In this document: positions 26,175-34,907 of the stretch, in pieces | How the letters are laid out: each line of letters starts with the position of its first letter | How positions within the stretch are numbered: position 1 is the stretch's first letter | Source of the DNA: PLanc-01 sp035342095 | GTDB taxonomy: Bacteria; Planctomycetota; Phycisphaerae; Sedimentisphaerales; Anaerobacaceae | Direction: 5' to 3' | Assembly: GCA_035342095.1 (NCBI GenBank) | Contig: DAOQWL010000005.1 | Coordinates: 1 to 64,000 of the forward strand | DNA length: 64,000 nucleotides | Made by a program: the position numbers and the translations under genes | The notes under the pieces: model-generated | Told to the model about the DNA's origin: nothing | Databases searched by the model: none | The model's input: the letters and a program-made list of their open reading frames with translations, nothing else

Positions 26175-27328
26175 ATGAGAAGATATCTGAGTTACACGCT
26201 CCGCTTTGTTGTTGTCGGGGCGGTCCTCGCTGTTGTCTTCTACCGCGTCAGGCTGTCGCCGGTCACGGTATCGGCCCTCACCGTCAAGCGAGGCCCCGTC
26301 GAAGCGGAAGTAATGGGCACTGGAACCTTGACGGCGCACACCAAGGCGACGCTCGGTCCGGAAATCCAAGGCCGCATCGTGGAATTGACGGTGGACCAGA
26401 ATGACGAAGTCGTCCAAGGGCAGCTTCTGGCGCGCCTCGACGATTCCGACCTGCGAGAGCAACAGGCCATTGCCAAGGCCAACCTGGAAGCGGCGGAGGC
26501 GACCCACGACTGCGCCAGGGCCGAGCAGAAACGCGCGGAGGCTGTGGTCGCCCAGGCGCGGCGCGAGTACGACCGCCAGTCCCAGCTTCAGGCCAAGCAG
26601 ATCGCGTCGGAGTCGGAGTTGGACAAGAGCGGGAACTCCTGCAGGTGGCCGAGGCCGAGGAGGCCAGAGCCGTTGCCGCCGTAGCGGAAGCCCAGCGACT
26701 GATTGTGGCAGCCGAACGAACCCTGGATTACCAGAACGCCAAGCTGGCCGACACGAGCATTTGCAGCCCCTTTGATGGATTGATCACCCGGCGAGACCGC
26801 GATCTGGGGGACATCGTCGTTCCCGGAGCCAGCGTGTTCCAACTGATCTCCACGAAGGACCTCTGGGTCTCCGCATGGATCGACGAGTCCTTCTGGGCCG
26901 CTTTGCAGTCCGGCCAGACGGCAAGGATCGTTTTTCGCTCAGAACCGGGAAGGGACTATGGTGGTTCCATCATCCGGATCAGCCGCGAGGTGGACCGCGA
27001 GACCCGTGAGTTCCTGGTGGATGTGGCGCCCGATCAGTTGCCGACGGGATGGGCGGTCGGGCAGCGGGCGGAAGTGTTCGTCATAACCGGCCAGAAAGAT
27101 GATGTGGTCCGGATCCCCGGAAAGATGGTCCGTTGGCGCAATGGCCAGCCTGGAGTCCTGGTGACGGAGACGGGCAAGGCGCGATGGCGAAACCTCGAAC
27201 TCGGCATGACGGGCAGAGGATTTGTCGAAGTCACCAAGGGGCTTGCTGAAGGCGATACAGTCATCTTGGCGAATGAAGCCCAAACCAAGAAGCTTCAGCC
27301 GGGTCGCCGGGTGGTGGTGGCACAATGA
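26175..27328 (+). pseudogene. HlyD-family membrane fusion protein, frameshifted
   Basis: Two overlapping frames make one HlyD/MacA-like periplasmic adaptor. The first (from 26175) gives the membrane anchor (LRFVVVGAVLAVVFYRVRL), the biotinyl-lipoyl half (GPEIQGRIVELTVDQNDEVV) and the first coiled-coil helix, then derails after SESELDK and stops at 26684. The second gives ERELLQVAEAEEARAVAAVA, the second lipoyl half (TSICSPFDGLITRRD) and the barrel up to 27328. Restoring one G near 26627 joins them exactly within the helical hairpin. The stop overlaps the permease start by four bases. It may be a recent mutation or a sequencing error; the rest looks fully conserved. Confidence 0.8.
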
Positions 27329-28533
27329 ATCTGGCGATCCGAGACATCCGGCATAAAATGTGCCGCTTCCTGCTCACCGCCGTGGGCATCGGCCTGCTGC
27401 TCATGATCGTCATGGGCATGGCGGGAATCTACCAGGGGCTGAGCGAGGACGCGCTGAGCTTCCTCGAACGGACAAGGGCCGACCTCTGGATCGTGCAGCG
27501 AGGCACGCGCGGACCGTTTGCGGAAATCTCCCGCATTCCGCGGAGTCTCGAAGATCGCGTCTATGCCGTCACCGGCGTCGCTCACGCGAGGGCCTTCGTG
27601 TCACACACCATCCAGCGTGAGTACCAAGGCAGGCCCCTGCGTATCGTCGTCCAGGGATTGGCCTGGCCCGGAGATGATGGGAGCGTGCTGCCTCTGCTCG
27701 CCGGGCGGCCGCTGAGGCAGTCGCATCATGAAGTGCTTGCCGACCGCAGCCTGGGTCTGCATCCGGACGATCGCATTCCCTTGGGCAAGGACATTTACAC
27801 CGTCGTCGGGATTACGACCGGCATGGTCGGCCAAAGCGGCGATGGGAGTGCCTTCTTCACGATCCCCGATTCGATCTCCATCCAGTACGATTCGCCGGGC
27901 GAGGCGATCCGCATCGAGCGGGAAGCGAGACGCTCACGGCTGACGAAACAGGACTTGGGGAACACGCAGCCCTTCTTGCTGGAGCGAGCGGCGGGTCCCG
28001 CCTCGGCGCTTCCAGCCCTCGGTACGCAAAATGTCAGCGCGATCATGGTGAACGTGACGCCGGGGGTCGATCCCGGACGCGTGATGAGGACCGTCTCCGC
28101 CTGGAGCGACGTCACGGTCTACACGAATGATGTGCAACGCGACCTGCTGCTCAAGGCCATCGAGCGTAACCGCAGGCAGCTTGGCCTGTTCCACAGGCTG
28201 CTGGTGGTCATTTCCGCCATCATCATGGCGCTCATCCTCTATACCCTCACTCTGGACAAGGTCCATGACGTCGCCATGCTCAAGCTGATGGGCGCATGGA
28301 ACCGAGTCATCGTCTCGCTGATTTTGCAGCAGGCCCTTCTGCTCGGCGTAATGGGCTACGGCCTGGCCTACTGTATCGGCCAGTGGGTCTTCCCGTTCTT
28401 CCCGCGGCGCGTGGCCATCACCAGTGAAAACCTGGTGCAACTGGCGGTTGTCGTTCTGGCGATCTCCGTCAGCTCCAGCCTTCTGGGCATCTGGAAAGCA
28501 ATGTCCATTCGGCCCAATGAGGTGCTGTCATGA
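27325..28533 (+). CDS. ABC transporter permease, MacB/DevC-like (FtsX family)
   Basis: A 402-residue inner-membrane permease. One membrane helix lies near the N-terminus (FLLTAVGIGLLLMIVMGMAG), followed by a large periplasmic domain (about 45-285) and three C-terminal helices (LLVVISAIIMALILYTLTLD; LILQQALLLGVMGYGLAYCI; LAVVVLAISVSSSLLGIWKA). It ends with RPNEVLS, typical of the FtsX/MacB family. With the adaptor upstream and the ATPase downstream it forms a DevBCA or MacAB-type tripartite exporter for a lipid, peptide or small molecule. Overlaps of four bases on both sides indicate an operon. Confidence 0.88.
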   Translation: MNLAIRDIRHKMCRFLLTAVGIGLLLMIVMGMAGIYQGLSEDALSFLERTRADLWIVQRGTRGPFAEISRIPRSLEDRVYAVTGVAHARAFVSHTIQREYQGRPLRIVVQGLAWPGDDGSVLPLLAGRPLRQSHHEVLADRSLGLHPDDRIPLGKDIYTVVGITTGMVGQSGDGSAFFTIPDSISIQYDSPGEAIRIEREARRSRLTKQDLGNTQPFLLERAAGPASALPALGTQNVSAIMVNVTPGVDPGRVMRTVSAWSDVTVYTNDVQRDLLLKAIERNRRQLGLFHRLLVVISAIIMALILYTLTLDKVHDVAMLKLMGAWNRVIVSLILQQALLLGVMGYGLAYCIGQWVFPFFPRRVAITSENLVQLAVVVLAISVSSSLLGIWKAMSIRPNEVLS

Positions 28534-29246
28534 GGACGGTCATCCGATCCGACGCTCCTTCGGTGGAGGCCCAGTCGCTCACGAAGATCTATGGGCGGGG
28601 CAATACCGAGGTGGTGGCCATGCGCGAGGTCTCGTTCCAGGTCCGACGAGGCGAAGTCGTGGTCCTGCTCGGGCCGAGCGGCGCGGGAAAATCGACCCTG
28701 CTGACCGCCATCGGCCTGATCAACCCGCCCACGTCCGGCAAGATCAGCATCAGCGGCTGCCCGGTGATAAGCGGGCCCAGGGCGCTGGTTGACATTCGCG
28801 CGTTTCGCCGAGAACACCTGGGATTCGTATTCCAGAAGGCGAACCTCATTCCCTTCCTCAACGCTATCGAGAACGTGCAGGTGGCGATGGAGATCAATGA
28901 CGCCCCTCCGCGAAAAGCCCGAAAACGGGCTCTCGAACTGCTGGATTATCTGGGTGTCGCCGACCGTTCGCACAATCTGCCCTCCACGCTTTCCGGCGGC
29001 CAGCAGCAGCGCGTAGCGGTGGCCCGGGCACTGGCGAACAACCCCAGCCTGATCCTGGCCGATGAGCCCACCGCCGCTCTCGACGGCCATCGTGGACGCC
29101 AGGTGATGGAGCTATTCCGGATGGTCGCGCATGAGCAGAAGGCCGGCGTCATTGTCGTGACGCACGATCAGCGGGCATTGGACGTCTTCGATCGGATTCT
29201 CGAAATGGAGGATGGGGTTTTGCGACCCTCCAGACCCGCGTCGTGA
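28530..29246 (+). CDS. ABC transporter ATP-binding protein, LolD/MacB/DevA-like
   Basis: A 238-residue ATPase with all expected motifs: Walker A GPSGAGKST (48-56), Q-loop FQKANLIPFLN, signature LSGGQQQRVAVARAL (154-168), Walker B LILADEPTAALD (174-185) and switch histidine in VVTHDQRAL. It powers the permease encoded just upstream, with which it shares a four-base overlap (ATGA). No outer-membrane channel gene follows. Confidence 0.92.
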   Translation: MRTVIRSDAPSVEAQSLTKIYGRGNTEVVAMREVSFQVRRGEVVVLLGPSGAGKSTLLTAIGLINPPTSGKISISGCPVISGPRALVDIRAFRREHLGFVFQKANLIPFLNAIENVQVAMEINDAPPRKARKRALELLDYLGVADRSHNLPSTLSGGQQQRVAVARALANNPSLILADEPTAALDGHRGRQVMELFRMVAHEQKAGVIVVTHDQRALDVFDRILEMEDGVLRPSRPAS

Positions 29247-29448
29247 AGCACGGAGCATGTTCGTCACAGGAAGCGTTTCGCCATGAACAGGAATCTCGCA
29301 ATGCTCTTCTCGTCGGTTGGTTACGCGATGGACCCGCTCTGTCGCAACGACGTGACACAGCACACGATGGGGCACACAAATCGCCTGTCTCCCCTGACCA
29401 GCTACTGCCTCGGCACACGGTGACGCGCGAGGCGGATCAGACGGGTCC

Positions 29449-30456
29449 CTACACCGACCGGCGGCGAACCAGCTCGGTCGGCAGCTTGATCATCACAGGG
29501 TGGACGCCGCCCTCGGATTCGATCTGTTCCAGGAGCAGGCTGACCGCCAGGGACGCCATCTCTTCGATCGGCTGGCGGACCGTCGTCACCGGGCACTCGA
29601 AGTGATCCACGTTGGGCAGGTCGTCGAAGCCGACCAGGGCCATCTGGGCGGGGATAGCCAGACGGTGCTCGCGGAGGGCCCGGAGGACCCCGAGCGTCAC
29701 GAGGTGACTGAGGGCGAAGATCGCCGTGGGGGGCGGGCTGATCTGCAGGAGGCGCTTGGTCTCCAGGTAGCCGTTGCGCTGCCCATAGAGATCCCCCACG
29801 ATCAATCGCTCGTCGACCGGGATTCCGTGGTTGGCGTGCGCATCACGGTATCCGCGGACGCGCTCGTCGTTGATCCAGGAATGCGGTAGGCGCTGGATAC
29901 AGCCGATCCGCTGGTGGCCGGCCTGGATCAGGTGCTCGACCGCTTCGTAGGCACCTCCGTAGTTGTCCACACCGACGCAATGGCACTCGACGTCCGGCAT
30001 GATCCGGTCGACGACGACCATGGGCGTGCCCCGATGGGACAGTCGCCGAATATGGTCCCACTGCCGTCCTACCGGCAGGATGAGCAGGCCATCGACGTCC
30101 TGATTGAGCAACTGCTCGATCCGCTGGATCTCGGTTTCCGTGTCCTCCAGCGTGTCGCAGACCATCACCGCCAGTCCCGACGCCCCCGCTTTCACCACGA
30201 TCGTGCGGGCCAGTTCCCCCAGAAAATGGTGGGACAGGTCCGGGATCAACAATCCCAAGGTCCGCGTCCGCAAAGGGTTGGGCTTGAAAACGCTCAGGCC
30301 GTGCGTGTAGCCCAGGCATCGAGCGGCATTGAACACCGCTTGTTCCGTCTCCGGCCGGATCCTGTAGCGACGACCGTGACCCCGCAACACCCTCGATACG
30401 GTGGCCTCCGAGAAGCCGACCTCCGCCGCGATTCGCTTTAGCGTAACCTTCGCCAT
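29449..30456 (-). CDS. LacI-family transcriptional regulator
   Basis: A 335-residue repressor. The N-terminal helix-turn-helix and hinge read MAKVTLKRIAAEVGFSEATV, then SRVLRGHGRRYRIRPETEQA (residues 1-40). The periplasmic-binding-like sensor follows (TRTLGLLIPDLSHHFLGELA; DGLLILP; GTPMVVVDRIMPD; ALVGFDDLP; TTVRQP). The ATG at 30456 is fixed by the usual LacI start, although the frame is open upstream. Family members bind sugars and control catabolic genes. The target is unknown, but the nearby secreted hydrolases and the mosaic protein at 31206 are natural candidates. Confidence 0.9.
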   Translation of the reverse strand: MAKVTLKRIAAEVGFSEATVSRVLRGHGRRYRIRPETEQAVFNAARCLGYTHGLSVFKPNPLRTRTLGLLIPDLSHHFLGELARTIVVKAGASGLAVMVCDTLEDTETEIQRIEQLLNQDVDGLLILPVGRQWDHIRRLSHRGTPMVVVDRIMPDVECHCVGVDNYGGAYEAVEHLIQAGHQRIGCIQRLPHSWINDERVRGYRDAHANHGIPVDERLIVGDLYGQRNGYLETKRLLQISPPPTAIFALSHLVTLGVLRALREHRLAIPAQMALVGFDDLPNVDHFECPVTTVRQPIEEMASLAVSLLLEQIESEGGVHPVMIKLPTELVRRRSV

Positions 30457-30552
30457 GGTCCAACCAGATTCTCCTGTGGCTATCAGACCTGATTGATGCA
30501 AGCACCTCGGAAGATACCCTCGCAGGGACACAACGTCAACAGCAAAAAGCGG

Positions 30553-30678
30553 GATCCGCGCCGCCTCATTCACCTCGTCCACTCGCCAGTAGTACGTCGT
30601 CGAGTACTTCATCCCCGACGGAGCGTAGCTGTGCGCAGCGACGGTCTGGGCCTGTGCCGTGCCGGCAGCCACCGCGTG
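30553..30678 (-). pseudogene. fragment of a secreted mosaic (Fn3-like) protein gene
   Basis: The minus strand encodes AQTVAAHSYAPSGMKYSTTY followed by YWRVDEVNEAA. This closely matches AKTVADHRFSPTGMLFGTTY plus YWRVDEVNEAM of the protein at 31206-33932. Only this half-module is present, between the LacI gene and the full mosaic gene. It is in frame with lacI by chance or as the relic of a fusion. Confidence 0.55.
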
Positions 30679-31114
30679 CCGGGCGTTCCTTGACAAACAT
30701 CCCTTCTGCGACAGGGTCTCCCTATGAGGGACTGCGACTCGTGACTCCTGTGGATACTGAACAGTGGGCAGGCGCCCTCCACCTTGGTCTGGAACCCAGG
30801 CCCTTCCAGATTCCCTTTCGTTCCAGCCCCACGCCAGCCCTCCGCTACACAGCGCCCCACTCCGCATCCGGGGATGATAACAAGCAGATAATCCACTGCC
30901 CCTTATGCCATATCGATAAGCCCTCCTTCAAAAGGATTCACTGTGAAATCACATTTTCGGGCGTGTGACCTTCCTGCGTCCTCTCGCAGAACGACGAGGC
31001 GCCGCGCGGACGCTGTCATTTCTGCAGAGGCAGGAATCCAGGAACATCGGGATCAGACGCCATTCTGGAGAGTGGATTGCCGCTTCCGCGGGAATGGCAA
31101 CCCACGGTGCCCCC

Positions 31115-31155
31115 AGAAAACGCCGTGGCCCCGGCGTTTGTCGTCGGGGCCACGG
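31115..31155 (-). terminator. terminator of the 908-residue mosaic gene
   Basis: CCGTGGCCCC (31123-31132) pairs perfectly with GGGGCCACGG (31146-31155). On the minus strand the stem is followed by CGTTTTCT. It lies about 50 bases after the stop. Confidence 0.65.
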
Positions 31156-31205
31156 GGATTGGACTCCATCAGGCAGGCGGAGACTCCACCGCCTTCTTCA
31201 ACAGG

Positions 31206-33932
31206 CTACTCATCCGCTACCGGATGGCCGAAGCCGATGCCGTCGATGTAGAGGTGCCCGGCGCCGCCCTTGGTCGGATTCGCCCGATTGCCCGTACCGA
31301 TGTACAGCTTCTGAACCTTGGTGAGCTTGACCCCGGCGGCAGTGAACTCGCTCAACGGGATCTTCCACTGCTGCCAGCTCGGCGTCACCGTCACCATCGG
31401 GTCGGGATGAGCGACCACCTTGCTCTTGCCGGAATTGTCCTGGACCACGACATAGAGCGTGTCGGGCGTGCTGGTCGGCTGCGCGACCCCGATCTGGGCG
31501 GTCTGCCAGGCGCCCGTGGCGCCGGTCACCGTGACGCTGGAGAACCTGGCGGCCGTGGCATCGGCCGTGTTGTGGCTGGTCACGGCCAGACCGATGCAGA
31601 TCGTGCCGCTCAGGGTGATCGACTGCGGGTTCCAGACCATGGCCGTCCAGGTGGCGCCATCGGCGGAGTAGTAGGCATTGAAGTTATTGCCGGAGCGTTC
31701 CAGCTTCAACCAGACGGGGGCCTTCATGGCGATCTGCTCGGGTGTGGCCACCGCGCTGTCGCTGACTGCGGTTCCGGCATTGGTCAGCCTCGCCTGATAG
31801 CGAACGCCATAGTCCGGCGTGATGTAGACTGCGGCGTAGCGGGCCGCAGGGTCCACGCTCTCGCGGACCATGAGGCCGACCTTGGTCCACTCATTGGCCC
31901 GGGTCAGGCTCTCGACCTTGGCGATGATCGTGCCGTTGCCACTGAGCTGCTTGAAGGCGAAGTGGAACTGATCCGACGCATTCCAGATGTCCGAGCCGAT
32001 GCCGCCCATCACGATGCTGCCGTCGCCCATCTCGGCGAACCCGGGGGCGTCACCGCGGACGTTCACGAGGAGCGTATCCGCGCCGGCGATGCTCCAGTCG
32101 CGCGTCGGCGAGAACTCGCGGTAGGCTTCGCTGAAGTACGGCGTGTCGCCATTGTTGTACTCGAACGGCATGGACTGACCGCCGTCGTAGACGATGGTCG
32201 TCTCGCCAAAGGTCCCTCGGAAGGAGTCCATGTACCCGACGAACGAATTGCTCTGGTGGTCGGTGTAGCCGTCGATCCAGGAGTCGTAGAGGCAGTTATC
32301 CGTATCGTTGTAGGCCTCGAAGTCGTCGATCGACTCATACTCCCGGGTCGTGAAGCTCCAGACGGACCCTTCATGGGGACTCGGGTCCATGGCCTCGTTG
32401 ACCTCATCGACTCTCCAGTAGTAGGTGGTCCCGAACAACATCCCTGTCGGGCTGAAGCGGTGATCAGCGACCGTCTTGGCGGCCACGGTTCCCGCGGCCA
32501 CCGCGCCGGCGTCGCTGTCGAAGTACACCTTGTGCGAACCGGCTTCTCGCCCCGGCCGCCAGTTCAGCGACGCCTCCAGGTCCACGTCCGTCGCTCCATC
32601 CGTCGGATCGGGATAGAACGCCGCGACGGGAATGTAGTAGAAGCGGACCTCGCTCAAGCTGGCGTTGGGACCGCCGCCCCAGGTGGCGTTGATGTTCAGC
32701 TTCACATACTTCGCCCACACCCCGCCGAGATCGACGGTCGTGTTGTGGACATACGTGTCCGTGCTCGGCGCCTGGGCGAACTCGGGCGCGTCCGCCAGCG
32801 TTTCCCACGCAGCGCCGTCGAGCGAATACTCGATCGTCACGTCCTTGGCGCCGTACCCCGCGATGGTCTCCAACAACATGTTCGAGTTCCAGACCCACAG
32901 TTCTTGCAGCTTGTAAACCTGGTCGAACTCATACTGAATCCAGTTCGGCAACGTCCCTGCGCTGACCCACATCCCCTCGGGCGCCATGGAGTGCTGATCG
33001 TTGGCGAGCCCGGATCGATCGATCGTCTTCTCCGGCCCCATGCCCAACCGGGAGCCGGAGGCGGTGGCGGTGATGCCCGTGATCGGGTAGCCGTACGTCT
33101 CGACGGTGAACGTCCAGAGTTCGCCCTTGCTGACCGTGCTGTCGGTCGCATTGACCTCGTCGATCCGCCAGTAGTAGGTCTGGCCCCAGGCCAGAACGCT
33201 CGGGGACTCGTACGCCGCGTCCGCCTGGCCTGTGCTCACCAGCGTGCCCAGGTCGTTCGCAACGGTGGCGTCGTTCACATCGTCGAGGTCCGTCCCGAGG
33301 TACACATTGTGCTTGCCGGCGCCGGCCCCTGCAGTCCAGGCCAGGACGACGTCCCTGGCAACGTCGGCGGCGCCGTTTTCGGGCACCGGCTTCTGTGCCT
33401 GATTGGGCGGCAGGTACTGGATGATGTCGATGAAACAGATCTTCGCGTTGCTGGCGCCCGTGGCCGGCTTGATCGTCAGGCGACCGTCGGTCACGGTGAC
33501 CCGCCCGGAGTACTCGTCGAAGTTGTCCTGGCCGTCCGGGTCCGTGAAGATCACGCCCTCGACATCCAGCGTATTCGTCTGGTCGGTGTTGCTCGCATCG
33601 CCGCAGACGAAGAACAGATCGTAATCGCCCTCTGGCACCGCGATCTCCCACGTCTTGTCGGAACCCTTGGAGAAATGGACCAGCGTGTCATACCGCTGAT
33701 CGTTGTTGGCGTTGCGTTCCCGGTCGTCGGAGGTGGCCAGGGCGCTCCAGCCATAGGAATAGCCGTTGCCTCGGTCGCCGTACATCTCACCGCAGTCCAT
33801 CAGGTATCCGTCAGGGACCGCGGCGGTCTCCAACTGGAAGTTGATCTTGACGATGAACTGGTCTGCGCCCGCCACACCGGCCGTCAAGAATGCACCGATC
33901 ACAGCGAGCCAAAGCACTGACTTTCGATACAT
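31206..33932 (-). CDS. secreted mosaic protein: malectin-like, Fn3-like and discoidin domains
   Basis: A 908-residue exported protein. The ATG at 33932 has GGAGGA upstream and gives the signal MYRKSVLWLAVIGAFLTAGV. Domains in order: a malectin-like or rhamnogalacturonan-CBM-like sandwich (KINFQLETAAVPDGYLMDCG, then GDRGNGYSYGW); an Fn3-like module (TYYWRIDEVNATD); an F5/8 type C domain (PNWIQYEFDQVYKLQELWVW to SLSEVRFYYIP); a second Fn3-like module (TYYWRVDEVNEAM); a DFEAYNDTDN sandwich; and, inserted before its end, a concanavalin-like DUF1349-type domain (KVGLMVRESVDPAARYAAVY). It has no catalytic motif. It is a paralogue of the protein at 18513. Confidence 0.87.
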   Translation of the reverse strand: MYRKSVLWLAVIGAFLTAGVAGADQFIVKINFQLETAAVPDGYLMDCGEMYGDRGNGYSYGWSALATSDDRERNANNDQRYDTLVHFSKGSDKTWEIAVPEGDYDLFFVCGDASNTDQTNTLDVEGVIFTDPDGQDNFDEYSGRVTVTDGRLTIKPATGASNAKICFIDIIQYLPPNQAQKPVPENGAADVARDVVLAWTAGAGAGKHNVYLGTDLDDVNDATVANDLGTLVSTGQADAAYESPSVLAWGQTYYWRIDEVNATDSTVSKGELWTFTVETYGYPITGITATASGSRLGMGPEKTIDRSGLANDQHSMAPEGMWVSAGTLPNWIQYEFDQVYKLQELWVWNSNMLLETIAGYGAKDVTIEYSLDGAAWETLADAPEFAQAPSTDTYVHNTTVDLGGVWAKYVKLNINATWGGGPNASLSEVRFYYIPVAAFYPDPTDGATDVDLEASLNWRPGREAGSHKVYFDSDAGAVAAGTVAAKTVADHRFSPTGMLFGTTYYWRVDEVNEAMDPSPHEGSVWSFTTREYESIDDFEAYNDTDNCLYDSWIDGYTDHQSNSFVGYMDSFRGTFGETTIVYDGGQSMPFEYNNGDTPYFSEAYREFSPTRDWSIAGADTLLVNVRGDAPGFAEMGDGSIVMGGIGSDIWNASDQFHFAFKQLSGNGTIIAKVESLTRANEWTKVGLMVRESVDPAARYAAVYITPDYGVRYQARLTNAGTAVSDSAVATPEQIAMKAPVWLKLERSGNNFNAYYSADGATWTAMVWNPQSITLSGTICIGLAVTSHNTADATAARFSSVTVTGATGAWQTAQIGVAQPTSTPDTLYVVVQDNSGKSKVVAHPDPMVTVTPSWQQWKIPLSEFTAAGVKLTKVQKLYIGTGNRANPTKGGAGHLYIDGIGFGHPVADE

Positions 33933-34364
33933 GACAATCCTCCTTCTACCCACATGTCCCTTGGTTGCCACGACTACCCGCCACAGGCCGTCAACCGGCC
34001 CTTGGCCACGCCCAACGTCTGCTGCATCTGTACAATCCGGGCGACCTCTGCCTATCCCGTCTTCGGCAGATTTCCCCCAGAGCTATAGGACTTTCGTACC
34101 AGGAGATTATGTCTTGTGACTGATGTCGATTGGGAACGGATGGCTGCCGGAAACGACTCCTCTGCGATCCGGAACCGCACCTTCTGGGATCCCCTTCCTT
34201 TCCAGAACCATACCGATCCTCCGAACACACCCAGCACTCCGTATGGGGCCTGAAAAAGAGCAGGTCATTCACCCTGTTTTATACCACAGCACCAGGCTGT
34301 CCCTCAAGAGAATTCCCGCTCAGACCGATAACTTCCGCCTGTTGGTCCGGAGCGAATCGGTCTG
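33933..34364. other. intergenic region, no feature recognised
   Basis: It lies between the mosaic gene and the end of the pgsA-ribBA-lipoprotein group, all on the minus strand. It should contain the mosaic promoter but no clear boxes are visible. Confidence 0.3.
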
Positions 34365-34907
34365 TTACTGTCCAGCCCGGATGGCGCACTCGCCGGACAG
34401 TCGCTTCCCGTCCGGGCCCAGGTAGGTGGCTTCCACGATGTAGGTCTGGTTGCGATTGGCCCGCAGGCCGAGTCGGAACTCGTACGCCCGCAGGAGGGGC
34501 CGCCAGAATCCGTGGTTGACGGCGGGTTGGGTCAGATCGAAGTCCGGCCAGATCGCCAGTCGCTGGCCCTTGGGCTGCGCCGAGCGACGGACGTACTCGT
34601 ACACCTCGAACCGCAGCGCACAAGGCGACTTGATCGAGCATCCGAAGGCGTCCAGCAGGACGAGATAGACCGTCAGCTCGGCGTCCTGGCCGATGCCGGC
34701 GGCGCCGCGAATCTCGCTCAGCGGCAGAATGTCGATCTTGGCGGGGCCGAATCCGGCCGGAACCGCCGCCGGCGGTTGGTCGGCCCCTGGGGACGCCGGT
34801 TCGGCGGTCGGCGGTGACGACGCCGACGTCTTCGGCGACGTCTCGCAGCCGCTGCACGAGAACAGGCAGGCCATCGCAAAACAGCAGATTCCAGATCGCC
34901 AATCCAT
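34365..34907 (-). CDS. lipoprotein of unknown function
   Basis: A 180-residue protein with a short hydrophobic N-terminus ending CLFSCSGC, consistent with a lipobox and lipid-modified Cys. A Pro/Ala/Ser-rich linker follows (about 23-50). The globular part starts KIDILPLSEI and contains LTVYLVLLDAFGCSIKSPCA and FRLGLRANRNQTYIVEATYL, a C2-like or immunoglobulin-like beta-sandwich pattern. Its start codon lies directly against the ribBA stop, so it is translated from the same message. I do not recognise the family; its link to riboflavin synthesis is positional only. Confidence 0.65.
   Translation of the reverse strand: MDWRSGICCFAMACLFSCSGCETSPKTSASSPPTAEPASPGADQPPAAVPAGFGPAKIDILPLSEIRGAAGIGQDAELTVYLVLLDAFGCSIKSPCALRFEVYEYVRRSAQPKGQRLAIWPDFDLTQPAVNHGFWRPLLRAYEFRLGLRANRNQTYIVEATYLGPDGKRLSGECAIRAGQ

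Larger units (their letters stand above)
30457..31205. other. intergenic region with a gene fragment, repeat and terminator
   Basis: No complete gene is seen. It holds a mosaic-protein fragment (30553-30678), a degenerate family C arm pair near 31016-31034 (CTGTCATTTCTGCAG then GCAGGAATCCAGG), and the terminator of the gene at 31206 (31115-31155). Confidence 0.45.

Noticed and set aside
29449..30867. Longer LacI protein of 472 residues with an N-terminal extension
   Set aside because: The extension consists of non-coding sequence and a fragment of an unrelated secreted protein. The standard helix-turn-helix start is at 30456 (MAKVTLKRIA).
31077..33920. Plus-strand open frame of about 947 codons
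   Set aside because: It is antisense to the malectin/discoidin mosaic gene, which has a signal peptide, recognisable domains and a strong ribosome-binding site.
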